NCBI RefSeq assembly: GCF_019402665.1
Contig: NZ_VSST01000033.1
Span: forward strand, 1-63,225
Source of the DNA: Bradyrhizobium canariense
Lineage (GTDB): Bacteria; Pseudomonadota; Alphaproteobacteria; Rhizobiales; Xanthobacteraceae
Reading direction: 5' to 3'
Length of the DNA stretch: 63,225 nucleotides
The notes beneath the pieces are model-generated. The model saw nothing but the letters and a program-made list of their open reading frames with translations. It had not been told where the DNA came from and made no database searches. Made by a program: the position numbers and the translations under genes. Below, piece by piece: positions 20,161-29,841 of the stretch; positions within the stretch are counted from its first letter, which is position 1; the number at the start of each line of letters is the position of its first letter.

Positions 20161-20544
20161 ATTTGATCGCAGCATCGAGGCACGCGCAACAACGCTGCCC
20201 GACGCGTCTCACCCAGGTCACTAGCCGATGCGTACGTAGTTGCGCCCCGTATGTCCTTTACTGATGCGAGGATTTGGCCGCCCGCAATGTGTACCGGATC
20301 GACCGATCCGCTCTAATTCGTCACCTGGCCGATTCCTCGCTGGCGTTGTTATGCGCGTCATATTGCGCACAATAGACGAGCCGATTCTGCGGCGTGCCTT
20401 GCCGCTTTGAGAAGCGCAGCGGCCTTTGGTGCGCAGAGTGGTGCCCGCGGGCCCTTGGCGGGCCTGTGGCCGCCTAGGCTCCAGCGCCACTGCGCTCTCG
20501 ATTACGTGCCGCCGCTCGACTTGGCATCGATGCGGCCGGGTCCG
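20161..20544. other. Gene-poor stretch
   Basis: No gene that I can support. A fragment GCGTACGTAG at about 20230 matches the core of the candidate NolA boxes, but the flanking -35 and -10 sequences are not conserved. Confidence 0.25.
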
Positions 20545-20964
20545 TTAAGACATGGCACTCATCTGCGCAAACAGAATTGCCGCTTCAGACGGCCCCAGCC
20601 CGACGATGCCCACGAAGGCTGACGGAGGCATCGGAATGACCTGACGGGTCGGCCTCCAGAGATGCAGGCAATAGCGACTGTTGTTCACATACTGTGACTG
20701 AGGAGGATGCAGCTGCATCACGCATTCCTCCTGATGCCAAAACAGATCTTTGGCGAGACACATCTCCTCCCAATTTGGAGATCGCCGAGGCGTCGACACA
20801 GAGACATGCTCCCATCCCGGATGAACGAAGCCGATGATCTTGAGCTGGCAGCCACAAGGCCCCTGCACGAAGAAGAGACCGGAAGGACCAGATCCGGGTG
20901 CGGTGGCGAACCGGCCATCGCGCACGCGTCCCGCTTCGAGCCTTTCTACAATTTGCTTCCTCAC
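20545..20964 (-). CDS. Small conserved hypothetical protein
   Basis: A 139-residue protein from a GTG at 20964 with a strong GGAGGAGG directly upstream, close enough that a slightly later start is possible. It reads as a natural protein: SGPSGLFFVQGPCGCQLKII, WEHVSVSTPRRSPNWEEMCL, KDLFWHQEECVMQLHPP and YVNNSRYCLHLWRP. This pattern resembles a domain of unknown function seen in phages and rhizobial accessory DNA (possibly DUF7694, from memory). No membrane segment. Function unknown; it is upstream of, and codirectional with, the dead bio operon, but 385 bases away. Confidence 0.6.
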   Translation of the reverse strand: MRKQIVERLEAGRVRDGRFATAPGSGPSGLFFVQGPCGCQLKIIGFVHPGWEHVSVSTPRRSPNWEEMCLAKDLFWHQEECVMQLHPPQSQYVNNSRYCLHLWRPTRQVIPMPPSAFVGIVGLGPSEAAILFAQMSAMS

Positions 20965-21732
20965 ACCTCCTCCCTCTTTTGACCGATAGGGTCGAATCCG
21001 GCACCACTCGTGTTGTCCGACTCATACATTGACCGGCCGCCGCGCCGGCATGGGCAATCCCAACTACTGCGGACCATCTGCACCAAACTTAGTTGGAAGA
21101 CGAACATCGGCTTTGTCCGGATCGTCCAGCGGAGAGTTTCTCCTGCAGTTTATCTTTCGACATCTGAATCTTTCCTTGGATTTTCTCGTCATTCGTGCCT
21201 TCGTTGCGAACTTGCCTCATGCAGACAATCGGCACAGACATCTACGATGGTTGTCGCGGCAAGCCGGGCCTGCAGGAGCTGCTGCCGCCCCTTCGCCTAA
21301 ACAAGTCCGCAAGGTATGGCGTTGGGCTAACCGTGCTTGATGCCAGAACCGACTGAAATGCCTTAGATCAACAATGGCGGCGGAGGCCATTTGGCGCGGC
21401 ATGATCCGGCGAACCGGCTAGTTTGGCACCAAACAAACGTCATCGGCTTCAGCACATGATGCAACGCGACGCCAATGTATCGCCAGCTCGTCAACGAGAG
21501 GCTTTGCTCTTGCGACGATCTGACGGTGGGCTTTCATCTCAGTCCTTTTCATGTCGAGCGGTTAGCCGGCTTACCGCCTGAGACACCGTCAATGCGTCAT
21601 CTATGTGGCCGGTCACAATGGATCCACGGCCAGGGAACGCGTGACGAAGTTTCGCAGTTCAGCCCTAGAGGGCCTCGAGCTCCAACACGGCGAGACTTCG
21701 GTGGCCGCAGTCACAGTTCGCTCCGGTAGCGA
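20965..21732. other. Gene-poor stretch
   Basis: About 770 bases with no recognisable coding sequence on either strand beyond short frames. Confidence 0.35.
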
Positions 21733-21921
21733 TCAGAACTGCCCGTCAAGCTCGCTTCTTTGCCGCCCCTCCGCGAGGCGAGCCAGCTTGTCATATTCCT
21801 CAGCGACCTTGAGGAGCCTGCATCTAGATGTGTCGTCCTCGATCGACTCCGCTTTTAGTCGGGTCGCTTCCGCACGGCCTCGCCAATGTTTGGCGTCTGA
21901 GAATAGATTTTTCTGCTTCAT
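21733..21921 (-). CDS. Small hypothetical protein, 62 aa
   Basis: ATG 21921 to 21733. The sequence DAKHWRGRAEATRLKAESIE with LLKVAEEYDKLARLAE is the signature of a very common short helical rhizobial protein of unknown role. It is charged and soluble with a probable helical hairpin. Isolated from its neighbours. Confidence 0.6.
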   Translation of the reverse strand: MKQKNLFSDAKHWRGRAEATRLKAESIEDDTSRCRLLKVAEEYDKLARLAEGRQRSELDGQF

Positions 21922-22224
21922 GCAAAAGAGGATGCAATGTTTAGATCAAGAAAATGCGACACGGGCCCTACGTAAGATCCCGTAGGCTGGCTTTCACAAA
22001 AGCACCTCATTTGCCGTTAGCGCTGTCACTCGCTTTGTTAATGTCCGACATGCGACAAGCCGCTGGGCGAAACGTAAGCGCGGCGAGTAAGCTTCACTGC
22101 AATCCCTCGGTTGAGGAGGCCGATTGGAAAGGCCACGCGAACGGAGCAAGATGGACGAGATCTGGCTTCACCGGCCGTTCACGCAGAATTCTGCGCGAAA
22201 TGCGCGGCTCTCGACATAAATGGC

Positions 22225-22255
22225 TTGAATCGGACGCAGCGTCAGATTGTAGGGT
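22225..22255 (+). promoter_or_regulatory. Candidate NolA/MerR-type promoter box 3
   Basis: TTGAAT, spacer CGGACGCAGCGTCAGATTG (19 bases), then TAGGGT. It lies about 200 bases before the preferred start of the SKWP-repeat gene and faces it with no gene between. Confidence 0.5.
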
Positions 22256-22453
22256 CTTCTTGCGGGCGAGCGTCCACGATCGCCTGCCGATGGCTTGGGA
22301 GCGACGGCTTGCAGACGGAACGCACTTGGCCTGTGCAGCAGACATTACGGGGTGAGGGCGCCAGCGCTACCTGTCCGAACTCGAGTCAGCTTGCGTAAGC
22401 AATGTCGCGATCCGATTGCAGTTCGAGACCCTGGCCAGGGAAGGGTCGACAGA

Positions 22454-24429
22454 TGACGCGCCCTGGACAAGCAGTCTCACTCGACCGGCACCGCTTCGAG
22501 CAGCACGTTCGCGCGGAGCACTCAGAGCCACCAAATCGAACGATGGCCACACTCGATGAGCTTCTCGCAACGATCAGCCACGCTTGCCGTTGTCAGGACG
22601 TGCGCGCATTCTCAGTTTCACTATTCGACGATTCCAAGCAACTCACGAGATCAAATCGCGCACGCTTCCTGCGAAAGGCCGCGACTGCGTTCAAGATCGC
22701 ATTTGTTCCACGACTTGAGGAAGACATCCGCCTCAAGCTAGCATCGAAATACGCCACAATATGTGATGCGCTCAGCCGGCAGTCTGGCGGTCAGGCAGGT
22801 ACCGATCTTTCCAAAGCTCTAGCGGCTCAGCTCTCCCGCCTTAATGACGCACTGATGGAACAAGTCGACTTCACATCACTTTCGCTCTTTGCGTGTTCAT
22901 TTGGCCGCCATCCTGCGTCTTCCGACTGCCGCGATGGCATGATCAGAATTGCTGAAGTTTGCCGCGACAAGAGCGAGCCGCTCCAGGACCTAACCGGCCA
23001 GCACCTATCATTGCTGATAAGCGGCCTTAGCAAGTGGCCGGATCAACCGGCGGTTCGTGAAGCCGCTCTCAGGATCGCGACTGAGATTTCTTGCCATACG
23101 CGTTCGGATGATCGCCTCTCTGCGCTCACCCCGCGGCATCTATCAATGCTCGTGAACGGCGTCGGAAAATGGCTAGCAGAGGAACGCTTTCACACGGCAG
23201 TTGTGATCATCGCAGATGAGCTTGTGCGCCGAAGCGATCGACTCTCCGATTTTACCCAGGAACAGCTGGCGAATCTAATCAGCGTCTTTAGCAAGCGGCC
23301 GGAAGATTCCAGTTGTCGCAAGGCAGCGATCGCAATCAGCAACGAACTTCTCCGCCGCTCCGATCAGCTCTCCGATTTCAGTCAGCAGCGTCTGGCTAAG
23401 CTCGTAAACGGATTCAGCAGGTGGCCGGGCGAGCTCGCGCCTCGGCAAGCCACGGCCAAGATTGCAGGAGAACTCGTTCGTCGCGGGCTTTCCGTCGATC
23501 ACCATGAGTTGGCGAGTCTGGTAAACGGCTTCAGCAAATGGACGGCGGAGGTTGCCTGTCTCGCGGCGAGCGTCGCGATCGCGGATCAAGTCATCCGTCA
23601 CGCTCGCGGTGCCGAGCGCCTCTCTTATTTTCGTTACCAGGAACTCGGGGTGCTGGTAAACGGTTTCAGCAAATGGCGGCAGGAGCCGAGCTGCCGCCAA
23701 GCCACAATTGAAATTGCCGGTGAAGTGCTCGCCCGCTGTGACCGCGCCGACGGCGTCTCCTGCATTACTGAACAGGCACTGGCGAACCTCGTCAATGGGT
23801 TCAGCAAGTGGCCACAACAGCTGTCTCTTCGCGACGCGACGGCTGCGCTCGCCCGGGAGGTCGTTTACCGTGCCCGACGGGCCGGTCAGCTCGGTGGTTT
23901 TACGCAGCAAGGACTGGCTATTCTGTTGAACGGCTTCAGCAAATGGCCAACGGAAGTTCCGCTGCGCGAAGCTAAGACTGCAATCGCGCACGAGGTCCTT
24001 TCTCGGGCCTGCCGTACCGACCGGCTTTCTCATTTTACGCTTCGAGGACTGGCGATCCTCGCCAACGGCTTCAGCAAATGGCGGCAAGAGGAGATCTCTC
24101 GCCATGCGACGGTAGCCATCGCGCAGGAGATTCTTCGCCGCACTTACCAGGTTTGTGACTTTAGCGAGCAGGAGCTTGCTCAGCTCATGCGTGCGTTCAG
24201 TCACTGGCCGAAAGAGGTCATCTCTCGCGAAGTCGCAGTCGTGATCTCCCAGGAGGTCCTGCGCCGCCTCACCGGGAGTGCGCGTTTCACCGAGCAAGAG
24301 CTCGCATACCTGGCGAATGGGTTAGCCAAGTGGCCCGAAGTGGCCATCTGTCATCGAGCCGCTGCGGCTATCGGCAAATGGACAGCGCTAGGTGACCGAC
24401 GACGAACACCATGTCATGCGGCGTTTTGA
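22454..24429 (+). CDS. SKWP-repeat protein, candidate type III effector
   Basis: A 657-residue protein built of about eleven 38-45-residue repeats with consensus LAxLVNGFSKWPxE followed by a helical A-I-A-xE-xLRR segment and an xLSDFTQQ turn. Clear copies include LAKLVNGFSRWPGE, LANLVNGFSKWPQQ, LAILLNGFSKWPTE and LAILANGFSKWRQE; the outer ones (LSLLISGLSKWPDQ, LAYLANGLAKWPEV) are diverged. SKWP repeats define the RipS/Skwp effectors of Ralstonia and occur in some rhizobial effectors. ATG 22454 is preferred for its AGGGAAGGG; ATG 22402 and 22544 are alternatives. No tts box is seen, but box 3 is upstream. The last repeat runs into an unrelated tail (DRRRTPCHAAF), so the protein may be truncated by a frameshift. 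No secretion genes are in the window. Confidence 0.7.
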
Positions 24430-24987
24430 AGCAAACGGAACACGGCTGCACACCGCTCGTAAGGCATGAAGGGCTGCGCTGCTCCAAAGGATGATAACTC
24501 AATGCAGAATCACGCGAGCAAGCGCCGCGACCAACGGCACCACACTTTAGGCGCGAGGTGATCGAGATAGGCGACGAGATGGGCTCGCAAGCTCGTTCAG
24601 CGGAGCGGATTTCTGGTCGTACTTTCAGCCATCAAAGGCAATGATCCACGCGTAGTGAGTAGCGAGGTTTTGACGGGCGGCACTATGTCGAACGGTACAT
24701 TGAACGGCCGCCGCAGATCTCTGCAGATGCTCGGGCTCTGCGTTCAACGGCGTTTCCAGAAGAGCACGGAGGCGGCGTGATCGCCACCGCTCTCGGCAGA
24801 GATGCATCAAGTGTTCGCTCACGCCGCAGCCCTTTCGGGCGGATTGTTTCCGAGCCGTCCTCCGTCGTGTCTTTCGGGACGGAACAGCGCCTCCAGAGTG
24901 CAGTGGCTTCTGCAGCTTTGGATGCCAAGCAGTCGTTCAACTGTCGACCATGTAGCGCGAGCTCAGACCATAGGGAATTCTCTAATT
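24430..24987. other. Gene-poor stretch
   Basis: No supported gene. It could contain the lost 3' part of the SKWP gene, but I do not see further repeat copies in any frame. Confidence 0.3.
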
Positions 24988-25254
24988 ATGCTCTGCCAGA
25001 AATGTCACAGAGATAACTGGGGCGAGATCGCAATGCACGATCCCTGGACCGGCCGACCAGTGATCACCTGCAATACTTGCGGCGAGTATGCCGAGTACGA
25101 CAGCCTCCAGCGCAAAACGGCTCACGCGATCATGGCAGCTACCTTGGCCTGTAGCGTGAGCATAGAGGACCAGCGCGATCCCCGGGTGGTTGCTGATAGG
25201 ATCTTGGATGCACTGGAGAATGCCGGCCTAACAGTCGCTCGCGCCTCAAGATGA
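24988..25254 (+). CDS. Small CxxC zinc-ribbon-like protein
   Basis: An 88-residue frame from ATG 24988 with a weak AGGGA upstream. Two CxxC pairs (CQKC near residue 3 and CNTC near 29) with intervening GRPVIT suggest a zinc ribbon. The C-terminal half is helical (RKTAHAIMAATLACSV and DRILDALENAGLTV). I do not recognise a named family. It could be a small DNA- or protein-binding protein. The frame stays open 186 bases upstream, but that part lacks protein character. Confidence 0.5.
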   Translation: MLCQKCHRDNWGEIAMHDPWTGRPVITCNTCGEYAEYDSLQRKTAHAIMAATLACSVSIEDQRDPRVVADRILDALENAGLTVARASR

Positions 25255-26410
25255 ATGGGGAGGAGCGCCGATCGGCGCCGCCTTCGAGGCCCTGCCCGGC
25301 GATCAGAGAGCATGGGCACTGCGCCGCTCGTTCCAACAGCCGTTTGATTGCCGGCAGACTTTCCGCCTTTTCCCTGGCCGCTCTGGGGTTGCACGCGCCC
25401 ATAGCGAGTTGTTGGAGACCAGCGACGATTGTAGCAAACGCACCAATCCGGACCTAAACCGCGATGCTCTGAACGGGACCAGGGCTGAGCACCGCTTGGG
25501 CGCCGTCTTCCAACGCATGACGGCCCCCCACATGTATCGAACCCGCAATGATCGTTGACCTGACGCGGCCGGCACCTGACGGCGCCCTTCGAGGTCCATC
25601 GTCCAAAGTTTGTCTGGAACGGCAAAGTCACTGCTCAGTGCCTTGACGGGAATTGCACTCATTGACCGGAATAACCGCTGCCGATGGACCTCGTTTCCCA
25701 TTCTGCCTAGCGACGCCAGCCTCTATAACTCCCGGGAAGCAGCCCCATCCAGACAGCGTAGCGGGAGAGCTCGGCCGGATAGACGAGGCCCCAATTCGCA
25801 CAGATGCCACAGACCATCCTCGCCATGGACGCTTGATTCGGCCGGCGAGCGCGCTCCTATTCCATGGACCTTACAAGAACTTCATTGACGCGCGTGATCG
25901 CTCATTGCCAGGACCAGCAGCCTCACCGCCGCGGCGTGGCTATGCCGGCACACTTGAGCAGACCCTGGCTGCGCAATTGCGGAGGACGAATAGCGAAAGC
26001 CAGCCGCTTTGGCGCAGCGCCTCCCGCCCTCCTCCTGTCGCGGCTGGCTCCTGGCGTGAGATATTCACGCGATAACCCCCGCAGGGGATTGAATCGTACG
26101 TAGCGTCAGGTTGTAGAGTGCCCCTGCTAGGTCGCACCAATCTTCAGTCGCCCTAGACTTCCTGTGGACAAAAGCGGAGCAAGCCGATCGCGTGTCATGA
26201 GAGGTGTTCTGCCAAAGCGGCTGAGGAATCGCGCTGAGTGCGAAGGACGCTGTTTCTGTTCTGTCGACGCAAATCGCCAACCCGCATGAAGTCATGATTC
26301 CCCAGATGTAAGAAGGACGAATCCAGCATTGGAGGCTTCGAAATACGGTTGCGAGCGCCAAGTGCCCAACGAGCCACCGCGAGATTGATGCGCTATCCCG
26401 GAGCGGTGAT
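25255..26410. other. Gene-poor stretch containing box 4
   Basis: More than 1 kb with several open frames on both strands that lack protein-like composition. The only structured element is the promoter-like box at 26089-26119. A short ATG frame follows the box (26197 onward, about 30 codons) without recognisable features. Confidence 0.3.
26089..26119 (+). promoter_or_regulatory. Candidate NolA/MerR-type promoter box 4
   Basis: TTGAAT, spacer CGTACGTAGCGTCAGGTTG (19 bases), then TAGAGT. This is the copy closest to the consensus. The next supported coding sequence downstream is the GcrA-like small gene at 26411. Confidence 0.5.
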
Positions 26411-26629
26411 GTGAGAAGACCCGATGGATCCAACGCGGTGTTGCTCATCGACCATTGTGAGGGCCAATGTCGGGCAATTCTTGGCTTCAAGAATGGCGAT
26501 CCTGGAAGAGCGTATATGTGCGGGGAACCGATTGTGACGGGACTCCGTCAAAAGCCGTCATCATGGTGCGCTTATCACCACGTCCTAATGCACGTCTTGC
26601 CATGGTCGGACGGACGCGCCCGTCCTTGA
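26411..26629 (+). CDS. Small GcrA-like hypothetical protein
   Basis: A 72-residue frame. Its core CRAILGFKNGDPGRAYMCGE with SSWCAYHHVL has the Cys/His spacing of small rhizobial proteins related to the C-terminal part of GcrA cell-cycle regulators (CRAIxG...CGxP...WCxYH). The C-terminal residues after WCAYHH look degraded, so it may be a remnant. The start could lie a few codons either way. No operon partner. Confidence 0.45.
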   Translation: MRRPDGSNAVLLIDHCEGQCRAILGFKNGDPGRAYMCGEPIVTGLRQKPSSWCAYHHVLMHVLPWSDGRARP

Positions 26630-27057
26630 ATGAAAGCAGATTAAATGGCAATAAATAGTCCGGGACGAGCGCGCGGCATGGGTAGCGGCGGATTGCGGCA
26701 GCAAGGGAGCTGCCGCTAGCTCCGCGAGCTGGGCCTGCTCGAGATGCAGGCCTGACGATTGCCCCAGGGCCGAACGCCGATGCAGGCAACGAGCCCCTCA
26801 ACACCCGACGAACGAGCATTGGAAACCTCATGTGATCGCCTCGGAACGGAAATGATGTGGAAGTTTAGACACGCGAGCGATCGAAGATTGATCTCGGCGG
26901 CGTTCAAACCCGATAAGGCAGCGATCCATTTCGATGGCGCGCCTCTAAGCTCACGCCCCTTTTGGCGCATTCGAGCAGGCGGCGCGTGCTTAAACAGCCC
27001 GAGTCGGCTCCCTCCACGATCAGCTCATCCCGCGTGTTTCTGCCGTGGGACTGCAAT
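26630..27057. other. Gene-poor stretch
   Basis: Nothing that I can support as a gene or signal. Confidence 0.3.
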
Positions 27058-27213
27058 ATGCGCGCCTTCACCTATGCTTATCCGACCACCAACACGATCG
27101 TCCCGAGATTGATCGATGATACGGACTGCGCGACAGAGAACAACTTTCAAGGCTTTGTTTGCCGGGCTTGCTCGCAGTTGCACTGGATGAACAGCAAGAC
27201 TCGAAATTTCTAG
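27058..27213 (+). CDS. Small Cys-containing hypothetical protein, 51 aa
   Basis: ATG 27058 to 27213. It reads MRAFTYAYPTTNTIVPRLID, then FVCRACSQLHWMNSKT. This matches a very common short Bradyrhizobium protein type with a CxxC-xLHxxN signature, probably zinc-binding, function unknown. Isolated gene. Confidence 0.5.
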   Translation: MRAFTYAYPTTNTIVPRLIDDTDCATENNFQGFVCRACSQLHWMNSKTRNF

Positions 27214-27582
27214 GCAAGGACAAGAAATGAGGGACACTTCTTGGCTCGACGCGCGAGCTGAGCATGGAGAGACTGCAGAACGCTTCTCGGCCGAACGGCC
27301 TGCTTACCTTTTGACTGCGCCGCAATTCATTGAGCGCACTCAAGCAATAGAGAAGCGCCTGACGAAGGCCGAACGAAATCTGCCGGACTACAAACTTTCG
27401 TATAGTCCTTCAAAACTCTTTCGAGGTGGGAGGTTTACCTCCGTACAGTTGAGCAATCGACGCAATACCTGTAGAGGTCCACACTTCGGCAGTTCGAGAG
27501 CGTGACGCTTCCGCATTTCGAAGAGCCAGCCGCGATTGACGTCGTCGATCGGGGACGACATTAGCCTGCGCAGAGGAATCAT
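27214..27582. other. Leader region of noeL
   Basis: No nod box, sigma-54 site or NolA-type box that I would defend is visible in front of noeL. A short open frame (27227-27505) shows no family resemblance. Confidence 0.35.
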
Positions 27583-28668
27583 TTGTTAAGCCAAGAGAGC
27601 AAACGGCGGGTCGCTCTAATCACCGGCGTGACCGGCCAGGACGGCGCCTATCTTTCCGAACATCTGCTGTCGCTCGGCTATGTCGTGCACGGCATCAAGC
27701 GGCGCTCGTCCTCGTTCAACACCGCGCGGGTGGATCATCTCTACCAGGATCCGCATGTCGGCGACGTGCCGTTCCTGATGCACTACGGCGATATGACGGA
27801 TTCGAGCAATCTGATCCGCCTGGTGCAGCAGATCCGGCCGACCGAGATCTACAATCTCGCCGCCCAGAGCCACGTCGCCGTCAGCTTCGAGAGCCCGGAA
27901 TACACCGCCAATGCCGACGGCATCGGCGTCCTGCGCCTGCTGGAAGCGATCCGCATACTCCGCATGGAGAAGGAGACGCGGTTCTACCAGGCCTCGACCT
28001 CGGAGCTCTACGGTCTCGTCCAGGAGATCCCGCAGAAGGAGACCACGGCGTTCTATCCGCGCTCGCCTTACGGCGTCGCAAAGCTCTACGGCTACTGGAT
28101 CACGGTGAATTACCGCGAAGCCTATGGCATGTTCGCGAGCAACGGTATCCTGTTCAATCACGAGAGCCCGATCCGCGGCGAGACGTTTGTGACCCGCAAG
28201 ATCACGCGCGCTGTCGCCCGCATCGAGGTGGGGCTTGAAGAGACGCTCTATCTCGGCAATCTCTCGGCCAAGCGCGACTGGGGACACGCGCGCGACTATG
28301 TCGAGGGCATGCACAAGATCCTGCAGGCCGACAAGCCGGACGATTTCGTGCTCGCCACCGGCGAGATGCACTCGGTGCGAGAGATGGTCGAACTCTCGTT
28401 CGCGCAGGTTGGCCGCCGTATCGAGTGGCGCGGGGAAGGCGTTGACGAGACCGGGGTCGACACCAAGACCGGCAAGACGGTGGTGAAGATCGATCCGACC
28501 TATTTCCGGCCCAGCGAGGTCGATCTCCTCGTCGGCGACGCCAGCAAGGCGCGCGAGGTGCTCGGCTGGAGGCCGAAGCGGAGCTTTGCAGAGCTCGTCG
28601 CGGAGATGATGGCGAGCGATCTGGCGGTAGCAAAGCGGGACGCGACGAGTGGCAAACGCTCCGTTTGA
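27583..28668 (+). CDS. noeL: GDP-mannose 4,6-dehydratase NoeL
   Basis: Converts GDP-D-mannose to GDP-4-keto-6-deoxy-mannose, the first step to GDP-fucose for Nod-factor fucosylation. Short-chain dehydrogenase fold: NADP-binding GVTGQDGAYLSEHL (about 15-28), RRSSSFNTARVDHLY, NLAAQSHVAVSF, the catalytic Ser/Thr region QASTSELYG and the Tyr-Lys pair in YGVAKLYGYW. Length 361, normal. The start is a TTG with AGAGG 8 bases upstream. The last 20 bases overlap nolK, so the two form an operon. Visibly GC-richer than nod genes nearby (one hand-counted 60-base line at 28501 is 68% GC, against 53% in nodM at 30061), suggesting a different origin or capture of the chromosomal gmd copy. Confidence 0.92.
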   Translation: MLSQESKRRVALITGVTGQDGAYLSEHLLSLGYVVHGIKRRSSSFNTARVDHLYQDPHVGDVPFLMHYGDMTDSSNLIRLVQQIRPTEIYNLAAQSHVAVSFESPEYTANADGIGVLRLLEAIRILRMEKETRFYQASTSELYGLVQEIPQKETTAFYPRSPYGVAKLYGYWITVNYREAYGMFASNGILFNHESPIRGETFVTRKITRAVARIEVGLEETLYLGNLSAKRDWGHARDYVEGMHKILQADKPDDFVLATGEMHSVREMVELSFAQVGRRIEWRGEGVDETGVDTKTGKTVVKIDPTYFRPSEVDLLVGDASKAREVLGWRPKRSFAELVAEMMASDLAVAKRDATSGKRSV

Positions 28669-29632
28669 GCTGACAGGCAAGAGTGTCTACGTAGCCGGCC
28701 ATCGCGGCATGGTCGGCAGCGCGCTTGCGCGCCGGCTGGCGCGGGAGGACGTCAAGCTCGTCACCGTGGACCGGCGCGAGGTTGATCTGTGCAACCAGGC
28801 GGCGGTGTTCGACTGGTTCGCAAGAACGCGGCCGCAGGTGATCTTCCTCGCCGCGGCAAAGGTCGGCGGCATCGCCGCCAACAACACACTGCGTGCAGAA
28901 TTCATCTACGAGAACATTGCGATCGCGGCTAACGTGATCCAGGCCGCGCACCAGAACGGCGCCGAGAAGCTAATGTTTCTGGGCTCGTCCTGCATCTATC
29001 CGAAACTGGCGCCGCAGCCGTTGCGAGAAGATGCGGTCCTGACGGGCCCGCTGGAACTGACCAACGAGCCCTATGCAATTGCAAAAATCGCCGGGATCAA
29101 GATGGTGGAGGCCTATCGCAGCCAGTATGGCAGCGACTTCATCAGCGTAATGCCGACCAATCTCTACGGCCCCGGCGACAATTATCATCCCGAACTGAGC
29201 CATGTCGTCGCGGCGCTGATCCGGCGCTTCCACGAGGCGAAGGTCGCGGGTGCCAAGAGCGTTGCCGTGTGGGGCACCGGCACGCCACGGCGCGAATTCC
29301 TCTATGTCGACGACATGGCAGACGCCTGCGTGTACCTGATGAAGACCTATTCGGGAGCAGAGCTGATCAACATCGGCACCGGCGAGGACGTCACCATCGC
29401 CGAGTTCGCGCGCGTCGTCGCAGAGATCGTCGGCTACAGCGGCGAGATCGCCTTCGACACCTCGCGCCCCGACGGCACGCCGCGCAAGCTGCTCGACGTC
29501 AGCCGCCTCGCAAAGCTCGGCTGGCGCGCGAGGACATGGCTTACAGATGGAATGCGGCAGACCTATCAGGACTTCTTAGCGGTATCGGCCAAATCGGACA
29601 AAGGAGAGAATCATGCAGCTGTTAATTGCTGA
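28649..29632 (+). CDS. nolK: GDP-L-fucose synthase NolK
   Basis: Epimerase/reductase that completes GDP-L-fucose from the NoeL product. NADP motif GHRGMVGSALARRL near 14-27, LAAAKVGGIAANN, LGSSCIYPKLAPQP, the catalytic Tyr-Lys in YAIAKIAG, and MPTNLYGPGDNYHPE. Length 327, normal for Fcl/NolK. The start overlaps the end of noeL. High GC like noeL. The product feeds NodZ, encoded 10 kb away on the other strand. Confidence 0.92.
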   Translation: MANAPFELTGKSVYVAGHRGMVGSALARRLAREDVKLVTVDRREVDLCNQAAVFDWFARTRPQVIFLAAAKVGGIAANNTLRAEFIYENIAIAANVIQAAHQNGAEKLMFLGSSCIYPKLAPQPLREDAVLTGPLELTNEPYAIAKIAGIKMVEAYRSQYGSDFISVMPTNLYGPGDNYHPELSHVVAALIRRFHEAKVAGAKSVAVWGTGTPRREFLYVDDMADACVYLMKTYSGAELINIGTGEDVTIAEFARVVAEIVGYSGEIAFDTSRPDGTPRKLLDVSRLAKLGWRARTWLTDGMRQTYQDFLAVSAKSDKGENHAAVNC

Positions 29633-29841
29633 CGGCGCTCATTGTCCGATTCCCAGAAAGTTGCTTCGGATCGTCTGGCGACTTCGATTGGGTTTCCGGT
29701 GTTGCTTTGAGCTCGCGCACGCCGAGTGACGCGTGCGCGATGGAAGGCCGGCACGACTACACCGGTCGATAAATAGCGAGCGAATTGGTCAGGCGCGTCT
29801 TGCGAGACGCTCTGTTTTGAAGTTGAGGTAAACTGGTTACC

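Noticed and set aside
23275..24297. 340-codon minus-strand frame opposite the SKWP repeats
   Set aside because: It is the complement of a repetitive gene; its apparent repeats simply mirror the plus-strand repeats, and the plus-strand protein has clear family motifs.
22900..24380. Direct repeats as a CRISPR array or satellite
   Set aside because: The repeat unit is about 120 bases, in frame, diverged and protein-coding (SKWP repeats).
22225..26119. Reading the TTGAAT-19-TA elements as tts boxes
   Set aside because: They share CGTCAG-TTGT with the left half of a tts box, but the GAAAGCT half is missing and the conserved part extends leftward to TTGAAT, which a tts box does not have.
27616..28680. 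354-codon minus-strand frame opposite noeL
   Set aside because: Caused by the high third-position GC of noeL; no start signal and no family resemblance.
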